From: Clostridia bacterium
GTDB taxonomy: Bacteria; Bacillota; Clostridia; Christensenellales; Aristaeellaceae
Assembly: GCA_017404985.1 (NCBI GenBank)
Contig: JAFRBK010000032.1
Span: 1 to 64,000 of the forward strand
Length of the DNA: 64,000 nt
Direction: 5' to 3'
The position numbers and the translations under genes are program-made. How positions within the stretch are numbered: the stretch's first letter is position 1; each line of letters begins with the position of its first letter. Positions 1-7,432 of this stretch are shown in pieces. The notes beneath the pieces were generated by a model. The model searched no databases. It was given only the letters and a program-made list of their open reading frames with translations, and had not been told where the DNA came from.

Positions 1-179
1 AGGACATGGACACCCCGGCGGAGTTTTATGCCGGTGAAGCTGAAGACCGGCGTTTCCGCTATCTGAACGCGAAGCATGAGCTTGACAGATGGATGGCAGC
101 ACACGGGCAGCAGGGTTTACTGGAACTGATTGAAAAGCTCACTAATGGAGAAGATTTCGATATGGCTTACGGCAGTTAA
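1..179 (+). CDS. C-terminal fragment of an unidentified protein
   Basis: An open frame enters from the left edge (first full codon at base 3) and ends at TAA 177-179, giving 58 residues of a C-terminus. The tail reads HELDRWMAAHGQQGLLELIE and ends in EDFDMAYGS. A Trp-Gly-Leu-Leu-rich helix followed by a 'GEDFDMAYG'-type end resembles the closing segment of gluzincin (peptidase MA-like) metalloproteases, but no catalytic motif lies in the window. The function is therefore not assigned. Confidence 0.6.
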   Translation, partial: DMDTPAEFYAGEAEDRRFRYLNAKHELDRWMAAHGQQGLLELIEKLTNGEDFDMAYGS

Positions 180-366
180 CTCGGAAAATAATCTTCCGAA
201 GGCAGATTTCCAAATTTAAATTTTCCTGTGCAAGACTGGTTGAGCAGAAACCTGACCATTTCGGAGCATCTTACCTGCCAAAAATGCATTTCACCTGCCG
301 ATTTGTTGTGTTCTGTTGCCCCGCAGGATTATCCTTTGCCTGATCAAACAGACGGAGGGTGATCCC

Positions 367-1101
367 ATGAAGAAACTGTATGAGAAAAACGAATTGACAT
401 TTGCCCTGGTATGGATCGCAATCTATGTTGTCGGCACAAGCCTGGCAGAAGCCCTGAGCGAATCAATCAGCGTGTATAAGCTGGTTTCCGCCGTGTTTCA
501 TATTGCCTTGACTGCAGCCCTGTTTCTGTGGGTCAGGCGGAACGGCCTCATGGAAAAGTACGGCCTGTTCCTGCCGCGTTACCGGCTCCTGCAGGCCTGG
601 TTCTTCATTCCGCTGGCGCTGGTATGCCTGTATAAGCTGGTCTTCAGCCCGGCTCTCCGCTTTTCCGCAACGGAAAGCATCCTCTTTGTGATCAGCATGC
701 TGTGCGTCGGCTTCCTGGAAGAACTCATTTTCCGCGGTTTCCTGTTCAGAGCGATTGAAAAGGAAAACCTGACCCGGGCGATCATCATCTCATCGGTCAC
801 CTTCGGCATCGGGCATATCGTGAACCTGTTTAACGGTCAGGATCTCCTGGACACCGCCGCCCAGATCATCTTCGCCGTGTTCGTCGGTTTCGCGCTAGTC
901 ATCCTTTTCCACAAAGGGAAGAGCCTGGTACCATGCATCGTTTTTCACGGCGTGTTCAATGCCCTCTCCGTGATCGCGAATGATGAGGCGCTGAACAGCG
1001 CCTTCGGCGATCCGGTTTCCGCCGCGCTGATCATGATCGCGGCCAGCGCGGTCATATTGGGAGGTTATTCCCTCTGGAACTGGAAACACCTGCAAGGATA
1101 A
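367..1101 (+). CDS. CPBP-family intramembrane glutamic protease
   Basis: Predicted polytopic membrane protease of the CPBP (Abi/Rce1-like) family, 244 residues. The family cleaves or processes peptides within the membrane; the substrate here is unknown. The diagnostic motifs are visible: EExxxR (EELIFRG, about residues 118-123), a conserved His in GIGHIVNLFNG near residue 150, and a second His in VFHGVFNAL near residue 194. Several hydrophobic segments surround them. I chose ATG 367 because GGAGGG lies at 354-359. An in-frame upstream start at 316 has no good ribosome site. The next genes are a LytTR-DUF3021 pair with its own promoter. Confidence 0.85.
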   Translation: MKKLYEKNELTFALVWIAIYVVGTSLAEALSESISVYKLVSAVFHIALTAALFLWVRRNGLMEKYGLFLPRYRLLQAWFFIPLALVCLYKLVFSPALRFSATESILFVISMLCVGFLEELIFRGFLFRAIEKENLTRAIIISSVTFGIGHIVNLFNGQDLLDTAAQIIFAVFVGFALVILFHKGKSLVPCIVFHGVFNALSVIANDEALNSAFGDPVSAALIMIAASAVILGGYSLWNWKHLQG

Positions 1102-1109
1102 AAGGCGCA

Positions 1110-1138
1110 TTGCGGTTCAATGCCCGCTCTGATATACT
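1110..1138 (+). promoter_or_regulatory. Sigma-A-type promoter for the LytTR gene
   Basis: TTGCGG (1110-1115), a 17-bp spacer and TATACT (1133-1138), about 45 bp ahead of the LytTR start. Confidence 0.55.
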
Positions 1139-1182
1139 GACTGCAGTCCGGCTGAAAGCGGCCGGTATAAAGGAGCGGGCCT

Positions 1183-1629
1183 ATGAAACTGGAAACCAAG
1201 AAGATTCCGGAAAGCGAACCGGAAATGGTGGAGATCCGGTACCACTGGATTACGGACGAGATCCAGGAAATCATTTCCTTTGTCAAAATCCGCCAGGGGC
1301 AGCTCAGTGCCACCCGGGACGGAAAGCGTTTTGAGGTGCCTGTGGTGGATCTGTTCTACGCCGAATCGGTGGATGAGCGGCTCTTTCTGTATACCGCTTC
1401 TGACAGTTATGAGATCCGGATGAAACTGTATGAGCTGGAAGACCTGCTGAAAAACAAAAGCTTCCTTCGTATTTCCAAGAGCATGATCGTGAACCTCATG
1501 AAGATCACTTCCGTTCGTCCAACCCTGAACGGCCGATTCTCAGCCGTCCTGAAAAACGGAGAGGAAATCATTATTTCCCGGAAATACGTACCGGCCCTGA
1601 AACAGGTCCTGAAAGGCGATGAATCCTGA
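1183..1629 (+). CDS. LytTR-domain DNA-binding regulator
   Basis: A 148-residue single-domain regulator. Residues about 45-145 form a LytTR DNA-binding domain, recognisable from the order of segments: VDLFYAESVDERLFLYT, YEIRMKLYELEDLL, FLRISKSMIVNLMKI, and a C-terminal ISRKYVPALKQVL. There is no receiver domain, so it is not a classical response regulator. It overlaps the following DUF3021 membrane gene by one base (TGATG). LytTR-DUF3021 pairs are common in Firmicutes and are thought to act as a regulator with its membrane-bound inhibitor; that relationship is inferred here. The ribosome site AAGGAG lies just before ATG 1183. Confidence 0.88.
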   Translation: MKLETKKIPESEPEMVEIRYHWITDEIQEIISFVKIRQGQLSATRDGKRFEVPVVDLFYAESVDERLFLYTASDSYEIRMKLYELEDLLKNKSFLRISKSMIVNLMKITSVRPTLNGRFSAVLKNGEEIIISRKYVPALKQVLKGDES

Positions 1630-2096
1630 TGACCAGACAAAAATGGAAAGAGCTTCTTATCCGGGCACTCCGCCTGTATACGCTGCTGGTTACGCTGATC
1701 ACCGTGCTGATGATTGTCCTGGGAAATCTGCTGGACCGGGGCCGCGTTTTCAGCTATGACGCATTCGTTTCCCCGCTAGTCTATGCGCTGATTGGCACGG
1801 TTGCCACCATGATCACCCGGTCGGATAAGGAACTCAGCGTCAGGAGCCTGGTCAGCCGGAAAATCATCCACTTGCTTCTGATTGAAGGAGCGGTCATTCT
1901 GATCGCCCTGAACGCGGATACAATCCCCACAGAAAAAAGCTGGGTGCTTCCCGGCCTTGCTCTGGGTATTTTCGCGGTCTTTGTCCTGACGCATATCATT
2001 CTGTATTTGATCAATAAAAAGGATGCGGAGAAACTCAATGCGGATCTGTCCCGATATCAGGAAAGGCAGATGAATGGTTCACCTATTCATGAATAG
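1629..2096 (+). CDS. DUF3021 four-helix membrane protein
   Basis: 155 residues with about four transmembrane segments (LYTLLVTLITVLMIVLGNLL; a segment around VYALIGTVATMI; LLLIEGAVILIAL; LPGLALGIFAVFVLTHIILY) and a short polar C-terminal tail. This matches the DUF3021 family, usually encoded directly after a small LytTR regulator. Start and stop overlap with the regulator indicates translational coupling. The likely role is control of the LytTR protein at the membrane; this rests on family context, not on a motif. Confidence 0.8.
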   Translation: MTRQKWKELLIRALRLYTLLVTLITVLMIVLGNLLDRGRVFSYDAFVSPLVYALIGTVATMITRSDKELSVRSLVSRKIIHLLLIEGAVILIALNADTIPTEKSWVLPGLALGIFAVFVLTHIILYLINKKDAEKLNADLSRYQERQMNGSPIHE

Positions 2097-2162
2097 TTGA
2101 ACATGATGCTTCAGAAAACCGGAAGTTGGGAAACTATGGCTTTATCCTCCTTTTTCTTGCGA

Positions 2163-2476
2163 GATAACTCCCATTTGGAGGGCACGGCGGAAAGAGCGTT
2201 TACTTGCTGTCAAAATACCTTAAAGATATTAAAGACGAAGAAGCCATTGCCATTAATTGTCATATGGGTTTTTCACGTGCGGAAGATAATTCAATCAATA
2301 TTCGTGAGCCTTTTCATTTTTCCCCACTCGCATGGATTGTTCACGCAGCTGATGAAGCAGCGACATTTATGCTGGATCGAGGTGCTCCTGAAAGAGTGTA
2401 TTTCCAACAAAAAGCGGTAGATGGGTCTCAAAGTCCTACCGCCTTTGTTGGATTTGCAAACATCTTGCAAACATGA
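2163..2476 (+). pseudogene. Degenerate HD-domain phosphohydrolase fragment
   Basis: From about 2171 one frame reads LPFGGHGGKSVYLLSKYL, then INCHMGFS and PLAWIVHAADEAATFM. This is the pattern of the small HD-domain proteins found on phages and integrative elements (GHG..S, H-MG, HAAD). The frame is stopped by TAA at 2165-2167. Restoring one A there (GAT AAA CTC CCA) would extend it as D-K-L-P, so a one-base deletion is likely. No start or N-terminal half is present, and similarity stops near 2380, after which the frame runs into an inverted repeat. I read it as a broken relic of a mobile element. Confidence 0.65.
2404..2451. repeat. 16-bp imperfect inverted repeat, terminator-like
   Basis: Arms around GCGGTAG (2414-2420) and CTACCGC (2436-2442) extend outward through CCAACAAA and TTTGTTGG. 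The loop is about 15 nt. It lies inside the end of the HD relic and just before a tandem TTGCAAACAT repeat (2454-2463 and 2465-2474). It could be a terminator or recombination-site remnant. Confidence 0.55.
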
Positions 2477-2603
2477 CACCCCTTTTTCAGGCGATTTCAG
2501 ATGGGAAAATGCAAACTCAGACGAACAGTAAATCGCCCGCCATCCTTGCACCACAAGGCTTAGACGATCTCAGACGAGCGCCAAGGCGCACGCCAAACAA
2601 AAA

Positions 2604-2646
2604 CTCCTAAGCGGCAAGCCGGAGGTTCGAATCCCGCCAGGTTCGC
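2604..2646 (+). other. tRNA 3'-half-like fragment (possible attachment-site scar)
   Basis: The stretch looks like the 3' half of a tRNA gene: an anticodon-loop-like CTCCTAA (2604-2610; CCU would be an Arg anticodon), a T-loop GGTTCGAATC (2623-2632), and an acceptor-like end GGTTCGC (2640-2646). No matching 5' acceptor (GCGAACC) lies upstream, and the T-stem pairs poorly, so it is not an intact tRNA. Such fragments are left by elements that integrate into tRNA 3' ends. That fits the adjacent HD relic, but no integrase is visible. Confidence 0.4.
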
Positions 2647-2718
2647 GATGATTACTCTGTCATATCGGTTTTTCACCACGTCTGGTTCGATTTCCGGAAT
2701 CTTTCGTCCAATCAGACG

Positions 2719-3669
2719 TCAGGAAAGTATGGACTTATCCATGGCACGATCAGTGAAAGGCGGAATAGTCTTATTGACGGGACGCGGAATCCTATAGGCG
2801 GGAATCTCTTCCTCCAGACTGTCCGCGTACTGCTTCATGAAATCCCGGATCGCTTCAGCGAAATCCCGGAAGGAACTGAACCTTTCCCCCGGCCTAAATG
2901 CAGCTGCTTTCTGAATGATTTTCAGAAGGTCCGGGTGAATAAATAGCGTTCGGATCTGATCCTCCGGGCCGCGCCGGAATTCTCCGTTCTCCGGTATTTC
3001 AAATGGAACCCGACCGCCCATCAACAGAGCGTACATGGTAATCCCCAAAGAATACATATCTTCCTTCCCGCTGCACTGTTCGCCCTTAACAATTTCCGGC
3101 GCCCTGAACGCTGCGGTTCCGGTCTGCTTTTCGTAGACCGGATACCCAGTTTCCCGGCAGTGGGAAAAATCCCCGATTCTGGCCGTGCCATTCACGATGA
3201 TGATGTTCTGCGGCTTGACGTCAAAATGGGTATATCCCTTCTCCTGAATGTATTCCAATGCATCCGCGGTTTCCAGCAACACCTGCAGCACCTCCCGGAG
3301 AGCGCATTTTCGCCAGGCAAAAAAATCCAGGCTGGCTTCGCCTAATTCCTGCACGATAAAGAGTTGCCCTTCATTCTTATAGCAGGCGACGGGCCGAACC
3401 GTTTTTCCGCTGTCCGCGAAGATTTTAGAGATTTCATAGTCCCGGCAAGCTGTTTCCAGCTGTTCCGGTGCTTCCCAGGGAATTACCTTCACAGCGTATT
3501 CCAGCAACTGGGTCGCGTGGTATACGGTTCCAGTGCTCCCCTTTCCAATGACATGGCTCAGCCGGAACTGTTTCATCTCCTCCGGCAGCACAGGCCACGG
3601 TTCCGGAAACACCCAGTCCGGCGCCCCGGAGAACCGGTCTTCTTCCGACCAGGAGTTCATCTCTTTCAT
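2719..3669 (-). CDS. Orphan eukaryotic-like Ser/Thr protein kinase
   Basis: A 316-residue soluble kinase without transmembrane, PASTA or other sensor domain. Visible elements: a glycine loop GKGSTG (42-47), the VAIK-type lysine in YAVK (K61), a catalytic loop HFDVKPQN (D150, K152, N155) and APE (190-192). Two departures from consensus are HFD for HRD and DFS for DFG (167-169). The key Asp residues are kept, so activity is plausible but regulation may differ. HRD-Arg loss usually means activation without activation-loop phosphorylation. No PP2C phosphatase is nearby. The C-terminal 60 residues are polar and Pro-rich. Start ATG 3669 follows AGGAGG at a rather long distance. The target is unknown. 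Confidence 0.85.
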   Translation of the reverse strand: MKEMNSWSEEDRFSGAPDWVFPEPWPVLPEEMKQFRLSHVIGKGSTGTVYHATQLLEYAVKVIPWEAPEQLETACRDYEISKIFADSGKTVRPVACYKNEGQLFIVQELGEASLDFFAWRKCALREVLQVLLETADALEYIQEKGYTHFDVKPQNIIIVNGTARIGDFSHCRETGYPVYEKQTGTAAFRAPEIVKGEQCSGKEDMYSLGITMYALLMGGRVPFEIPENGEFRRGPEDQIRTLFIHPDLLKIIQKAAAFRPGERFSSFRDFAEAIRDFMKQYADSLEEEIPAYRIPRPVNKTIPPFTDRAMDKSILS

Positions 3670-3699
3670 ATTAACAAGCCATCCTCCTATTACAGATAC

Positions 3700-3828
3700 T
3701 CAATCAAGCCAATCTTCAAGAACCAAACCCGGAACCCGGCTGAATTCACCTGTATTATGTGTTACCAACGGGATTGAAAGCGCACGGGTGTGGGCCGCGA
3801 TCAGTGCATCCCGGTCACTGATCGGTTT
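3700..3828 (-). pseudogene. C-terminal remnant of a VapC-type PIN-domain toxin
   Basis: Read on the minus strand to the stop at 3700-3702, about 42 codons give ISDRDALIAAHTRALSI, then PLVTHNTGEF and SRVPGLVLEDWLD. This is the hallmark C-terminus of VapC-like PIN ribonucleases: conserved D-ALIAAH, the T-N-EF motif with acidic residues, and a terminal LEDWL. The N-terminal two thirds, the start codon and any VapB antitoxin gene are absent. Upstream of about 3828 the sequence runs into an A-rich, hairpin-like stretch. It is a deletion relic, not a working toxin. Confidence 0.8.
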
Positions 3829-3891
3829 CAAAAAAGAAAGGGCTGCCCAGCGAAGCGCCCCCTCTTTGTCCCATGAGAAAAGGTGATTTTG

Positions 3892-4293
3892 TCAGCCCTG
3901 ATTCCGTGCATCGCGCCATTCAACGAATGCCTTCAGTTCCGGCTCTGACAGCTTCAGCGCCAGCGCCATCACCGCCAGGTCATCCACGATGCCGATGACC
4001 GGAATGCTGTCCGAAATCAGGTCTTTCTTCTTGAGCAGATATATAATTGCCCCCACCAGACAGGCAATCACCTTCGGGGAAACAACCGTGTATTCCTTCG
4101 TCACCCAGGCTTTGATCATCGCGATCATCAGCGGCAGGTCTGACAGGGTTTCGCCGATCTTCGGGACTTCCTTCAGTTTCTCTTCCAACTGCACCAGAAT
4201 TTCATCCACCTTGGACGGATTGCCAATAATCTCCTCGGCTTCCGCCGTTCCCCTGCCCAGCCGTTCTTTCACCTGATCAGAATTGATATTCAT
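3892..4293 (-). CDS. DUF1232 (YkvA-type) small membrane-associated protein
   Basis: 133 residues. The C-terminal half has the DUF1232 pattern VSPKVIACLVGAIIYLL followed by KDLISDSIPVIGIVDDLAVM, with a hydrophobic helix and the characteristic D-P/I-G-DD turn. The N-terminal 60 residues are charged and helical. DUF1232 proteins have no settled function and are often seen in stress or envelope contexts. The start at 4293 is supported by GAGGAGG 8 bases upstream. Downstream is a T-rich stretch after a large-loop hairpin (about 3832-3895) that may terminate it. Confidence 0.8.
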   Translation of the reverse strand: MNINSDQVKERLGRGTAEAEEIIGNPSKVDEILVQLEEKLKEVPKIGETLSDLPLMIAMIKAWVTKEYTVVSPKVIACLVGAIIYLLKKKDLISDSIPVIGIVDDLAVMALALKLSEPELKAFVEWRDARNQG

Positions 4294-4366
4294 GTGTTTT
4301 TCCTCCTCATTCTTTCTTGTTATTCATACAGACGCAGGAACGCCTGCCACAACAACCCTGTCCTTT

Positions 4367-4693
4367 CTACTGTTCCTCTTTTTCCGTTTCATCCGCCGGA
4401 GGGAACAGATTCCCAATGACCTCCTGCGCTCCGCCCAGCTGATCATAGGAAACATAGAACCTGCTCATTTCAAACATCGGACCAACCCGGATGGCCATCC
4501 CCGCCCCCATAACATCCTTCTTCAGATACGGGATGTTATTCTGCTTCAGCAGATCCTCCAGAATTCCGGAAGAAAGATAGGGCTGTTCGGTCAGAAAGCA
4601 GGGATCTTTTGCCTCCGGCTCCCTGACTTTGCTGTTTTTGCAGAAGGGACAGCGGTCGGTTTCGATGATTCGATTGCATTTTTCACAATACAT
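4367..4693 (-). CDS. Zinc-ribbon protein with DUF2007-like domain
   Basis: 108 residues. It begins with a zinc ribbon, CxxC (MYCEKCNRI) and CxxC (CPFC). A domain of the DUF2007 'signal-transducing' type follows: ...LLKQNNIPYLKK...RFYVSYDQLGGAQEVI. Start ATG 4693 is chosen because AGGAGG sits 9 bases upstream; longer in-frame starts overlap or precede that site. The domain is ferredoxin-like and thought to bind a regulatory ligand; no function can be named. It lies between the DUF1232 gene and the galactanase gene. Confidence 0.75.
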   Translation of the reverse strand: MYCEKCNRIIETDRCPFCKNSKVREPEAKDPCFLTEQPYLSSGILEDLLKQNNIPYLKKDVMGAGMAIRVGPMFEMSRFYVSYDQLGGAQEVIGNLFPPADETEKEEQ

Positions 4694-4777
4694 GGCCTTC
4701 ATCCTCCTATCGCGGCTTTTGAATGTGCTCAAATCTTATCAAAACCGGGATATGCCGTCAAGGCAAACGACGGAGAT

Positions 4778-6499
4778 TTATTTCATCACCACAGAGAAGT
4801 CGTCCAGCGTTCCCCAGCTCTTTTTTCCGCATTTGATCTTCACGCCGACGGTCAGGCTCCCGGACGCCACGGGAATTTCGCTAATCACCGGATGCTGCCA
4901 ATCCGCCCACCGGGTATTCATGAAGGACGTTTCGTAGTATTGGCCGTCCGCGAACACATACAGGACCATCGAGGCATCGGTCATGTCCCCGCCCTGGGAC
5001 CAGACCGATGCTTCATATGTTCCGGCAGACAGGCCTTTCACAGTCTGCTGAACCCCGAAGGACATATCTTTCTCAGACCAGAAGTGGAAGGCCTTTGTTC
5101 CTGAATGGGCATCGTTGACGAAATCCTGGATATCGTAAGGGATCTCCGCCATTTCGGAGAAGGCTTTCCACATGGAAACATCCGGTTCCTCAAAGCCCGG
5201 GTTCAGCACCAGGTTCGACGCTTCAGCCGGGGACGCAGCGGGTTCTTCGGCCGGAGGCACAGTGGGCTCTGCGACCGGATGCGGCTGTGCAGACGGGATG
5301 CCGTTCTCCGAGAGCCGGCGCACGGTATCCAGAACGAGCAGCGGATGCCCGGTGAAGTCGAACATCGCCTGATTGTCCCAGGCACAGCCGCCGGTTTCAT
5401 CCTCTACTTTTGGGTCGTACCCGTGCGCGAAGCGCGTCGCCCAGCCACTGCCCTGGGTTTCCCAAAGGCTCAGGTTTGCAGCCGCGTTCGGGCCCACGGG
5501 AGTCCAGATCCCGCCCCAATAAAACACCCCAAACCCGCCGGCGCCCGCAACCGTACGGCACACGTCTTCCCACTCCTGTGCCTGCCCCGCCGGCGTCACG
5601 GGATACATGCCGGGATCGTAATCAACCACGTTGCCTGCCCCATCTCCATCCGCAGACGTAAAGGGCCAAGCCGTTTCCGCCACGAAAACCTCCTTCCGGA
5701 AATCCTTCCGGATTGCGGTGATGTCATCGGATAAAACCTCCAGCGTGCTGAGCCAATAGGGATAATAGGAGAGCCCCACGGAATCGTAATCCGCGCCGCG
5801 GATCTCCAACTGGCGGAGAATAGTTGAAATCATTCCATAATTCTGCAGGTCTGTCAGATGCACACAAACCATGATCTCCCGGCCCCGTTCAGCAGCCATT
5901 TCCCGTACGGCCCGGCAGCCGGCAGCGATCAGGCGGGCCATGTTATCCAGGTCATACTCTCCCGCCATGCCTGTCGTGGTTTCGTTCCCGACCTGCACCA
6001 TGTCCACATCGCCGCCGGCATCCAGAATCGTTGCCAACGCTTCCTTTGTATATAACGCCAGAGCGGTTTCCTTTTCATCCACGCTCATCCCCGCCCAGGC
6101 TTTCGGCGCAGTCTGCCGGGAAGGATCCGCCCAGAAATCGGAATAATGGAAATCGACCAGCGTTTTCATGCCCAGCTTCGCGGCACGTGCGCTGAGCTCC
6201 GCGGCCCTTTCCGCGTTGATGTTTCCGGCGCCGTATCCCCTTCCCTGCGCGTCAAAAGGATCGTTCCACACCCGCAGGCGGATATGGCTGACTCCGCTTG
6301 CGGCCAGCACGGTGAGCGCGTCCGCCGGGCGGCCGTCGGTATCGTAATAACGGACGCCGCTGCTCTCCTGGGAAAGCAGTTCCGAAACGTCCACGCCCTG
6401 GATAAACGCTTCCGGCTTGCTTTCCGCACAAGCGTTCCCGCCCAGCAGCGCCAGGATCAGCAGAAAAACGAGCATTCGTTTCAGCAACAGATTCTTCAT
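4778..6499 (-). CDS. ganA: Secreted GH53 endo-beta-1,4-galactanase with C-terminal CBM61-like domain
   Basis: 573 residues. A signal peptide (residues 1-25) is followed by a GH53 TIM barrel (about 30-400) with the acid/base Glu in VQVGNE (E173) and the nucleophile in VFVAETAWPF (E275). A Pro/Glu/Ala linker (about 405-430) leads to a beta-sandwich (about 432-573; NLVLNPGFEE start, WADWQ, LDDFSVVMK end) that resembles the galactan-binding CBM61 family. It should cut beta-1,4-galactan side chains of pectin outside the cell. Start ATG 6499 has GGGAGG 8 bases upstream. No transporter or beta-galactosidase gene is adjacent. Confidence 0.9.
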   Translation of the reverse strand: MKNLLLKRMLVFLLILALLGGNACAESKPEAFIQGVDVSELLSQESSGVRYYDTDGRPADALTVLAASGVSHIRLRVWNDPFDAQGRGYGAGNINAERAAELSARAAKLGMKTLVDFHYSDFWADPSRQTAPKAWAGMSVDEKETALALYTKEALATILDAGGDVDMVQVGNETTTGMAGEYDLDNMARLIAAGCRAVREMAAERGREIMVCVHLTDLQNYGMISTILRQLEIRGADYDSVGLSYYPYWLSTLEVLSDDITAIRKDFRKEVFVAETAWPFTSADGDGAGNVVDYDPGMYPVTPAGQAQEWEDVCRTVAGAGGFGVFYWGGIWTPVGPNAAANLSLWETQGSGWATRFAHGYDPKVEDETGGCAWDNQAMFDFTGHPLLVLDTVRRLSENGIPSAQPHPVAEPTVPPAEEPAASPAEASNLVLNPGFEEPDVSMWKAFSEMAEIPYDIQDFVNDAHSGTKAFHFWSEKDMSFGVQQTVKGLSAGTYEASVWSQGGDMTDASMVLYVFADGQYYETSFMNTRWADWQHPVISEIPVASGSLTVGVKIKCGKKSWGTLDDFSVVMK

Positions 6500-6653
6500 A
6501 TGCATATCCTCCCACAGCAAAACAAAACGCAACGCAACGATGATACTATTATATCCGGTTCCCGGGAATTATTGAATACCAAATTCGTACCGTTTGTCAA
6601 ATCTTTGCAGGATAAATGTGCAGGATGAATGCGAAATGGAAAAATCAGGGCAC

Positions 6654-6682
6654 TTGACATCAAGGCAAGAGGTTGATATAAT
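6654..6682 (+). promoter_or_regulatory. Consensus sigma-A promoter of lexA
   Basis: A perfect TTGACA (6654-6659), 17-bp spacer and perfect TATAAT (6677-6682). Just downstream, 6692-6702 (AGCAAATTGCT) is an 11-bp palindrome apart from its centre and a candidate operator. Confidence 0.85.
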
Positions 6683-6733
6683 GCTTATTGAAGCAAATTG
6701 CTCCATATCAGTTTGAAAGGAACTGTGGATCTC

Positions 6734-7357
6734 ATGAGACCGAAACTCAACGAGAGAAAAAAGATCATCGCGGATTTTATCCAGCAGTATTTTGAAGAAA
6801 ACGATCAGAATCCCAGCGAGCGGGATATTTCGGAAGGCACCGGAATTCCCCCTTCGTCCGTTCACCGGTTTCTGGCGGAGATGCGCGATCAGGGGGAGAT
6901 CCTGTTTGACGGGCGGAGAAGCGTCCGGACACAGAAGCTGGACCATATCAGCGGCGTGAACCTGATTCCCGTGCTGGGGGCCGTTGCCTGCGGCCCCGGC
7001 CAGGAGGAAGAAGAGGAGTTCATCGAATACCTTCGCATGCCGGAAAGCCTGGTCGGAAAGGGCGAGATGTTTGCACTAATCGCCAAGGGTGAGTCCATGG
7101 TTGACGCCGGCATCCACCCGGGAGACTATGTGATTGTCCGAAAGAACCATGCTGCCAGGCCTAACGATATCATCGTCGCGCTGATGGACGGGAAAAACAA
7201 CCTGAAGAAACTGGTGCAGGAAGGGAAAAAGGTGATTCTGCGCTCCTGCAACCAAAAAAACCAACACCTGTATCCCGATATCCTTCCGGAAGAGGGATCG
7301 GAGCTGCAGATCCAGGGCGTCGCCATCGGCGTATACCACGGGCTTGTGTCCGGCTGA
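6734..7357 (+). CDS. lexA: LexA-type autoproteolytic repressor
   Basis: 207 residues. The N-terminal winged helix (residues about 3-60; PSERDISEGTGIPPSSVHRF) precedes an S24 peptidase domain. The self-cleavage bond lies in AVACGPG (C86-G87). The catalytic dyad is Ser121 in KGESM and Lys158 in NNLKKL. It should repress SOS-type genes and be inactivated through RecA filaments. The N-terminal domain is rather divergent from typical Clostridia LexA, so a role limited to the neighbouring ATPase locus is also possible. Start ATG 6734 lies 13 bases after GAAAGG; an in-frame GTG at 6725 sits too close to that site. Confidence 0.85.
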   Translation: MRPKLNERKKIIADFIQQYFEENDQNPSERDISEGTGIPPSSVHRFLAEMRDQGEILFDGRRSVRTQKLDHISGVNLIPVLGAVACGPGQEEEEEFIEYLRMPESLVGKGEMFALIAKGESMVDAGIHPGDYVIVRKNHAARPNDIIVALMDGKNNLKKLVQEGKKVILRSCNQKNQHLYPDILPEEGSELQIQGVAIGVYHGLVSG

Positions 7358-7432
7358 CCCGGCAGCAGCAGGACACAAAGATAAACCTGGAAGCAGAAAA
7401 CGACCTGAACAGCGAAAGGAGATAAAAAATCA

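Noticed and set aside
2604-2646. Functional tRNA-Arg gene
   Set aside because: No 5' acceptor or D-arm upstream, and the T-stem has mismatches.
4283-5104. Plus-strand open frame of 273 codons
   Set aside because: It is antisense to the DUF2007 and galactanase genes, with no domain and no ribosome site.
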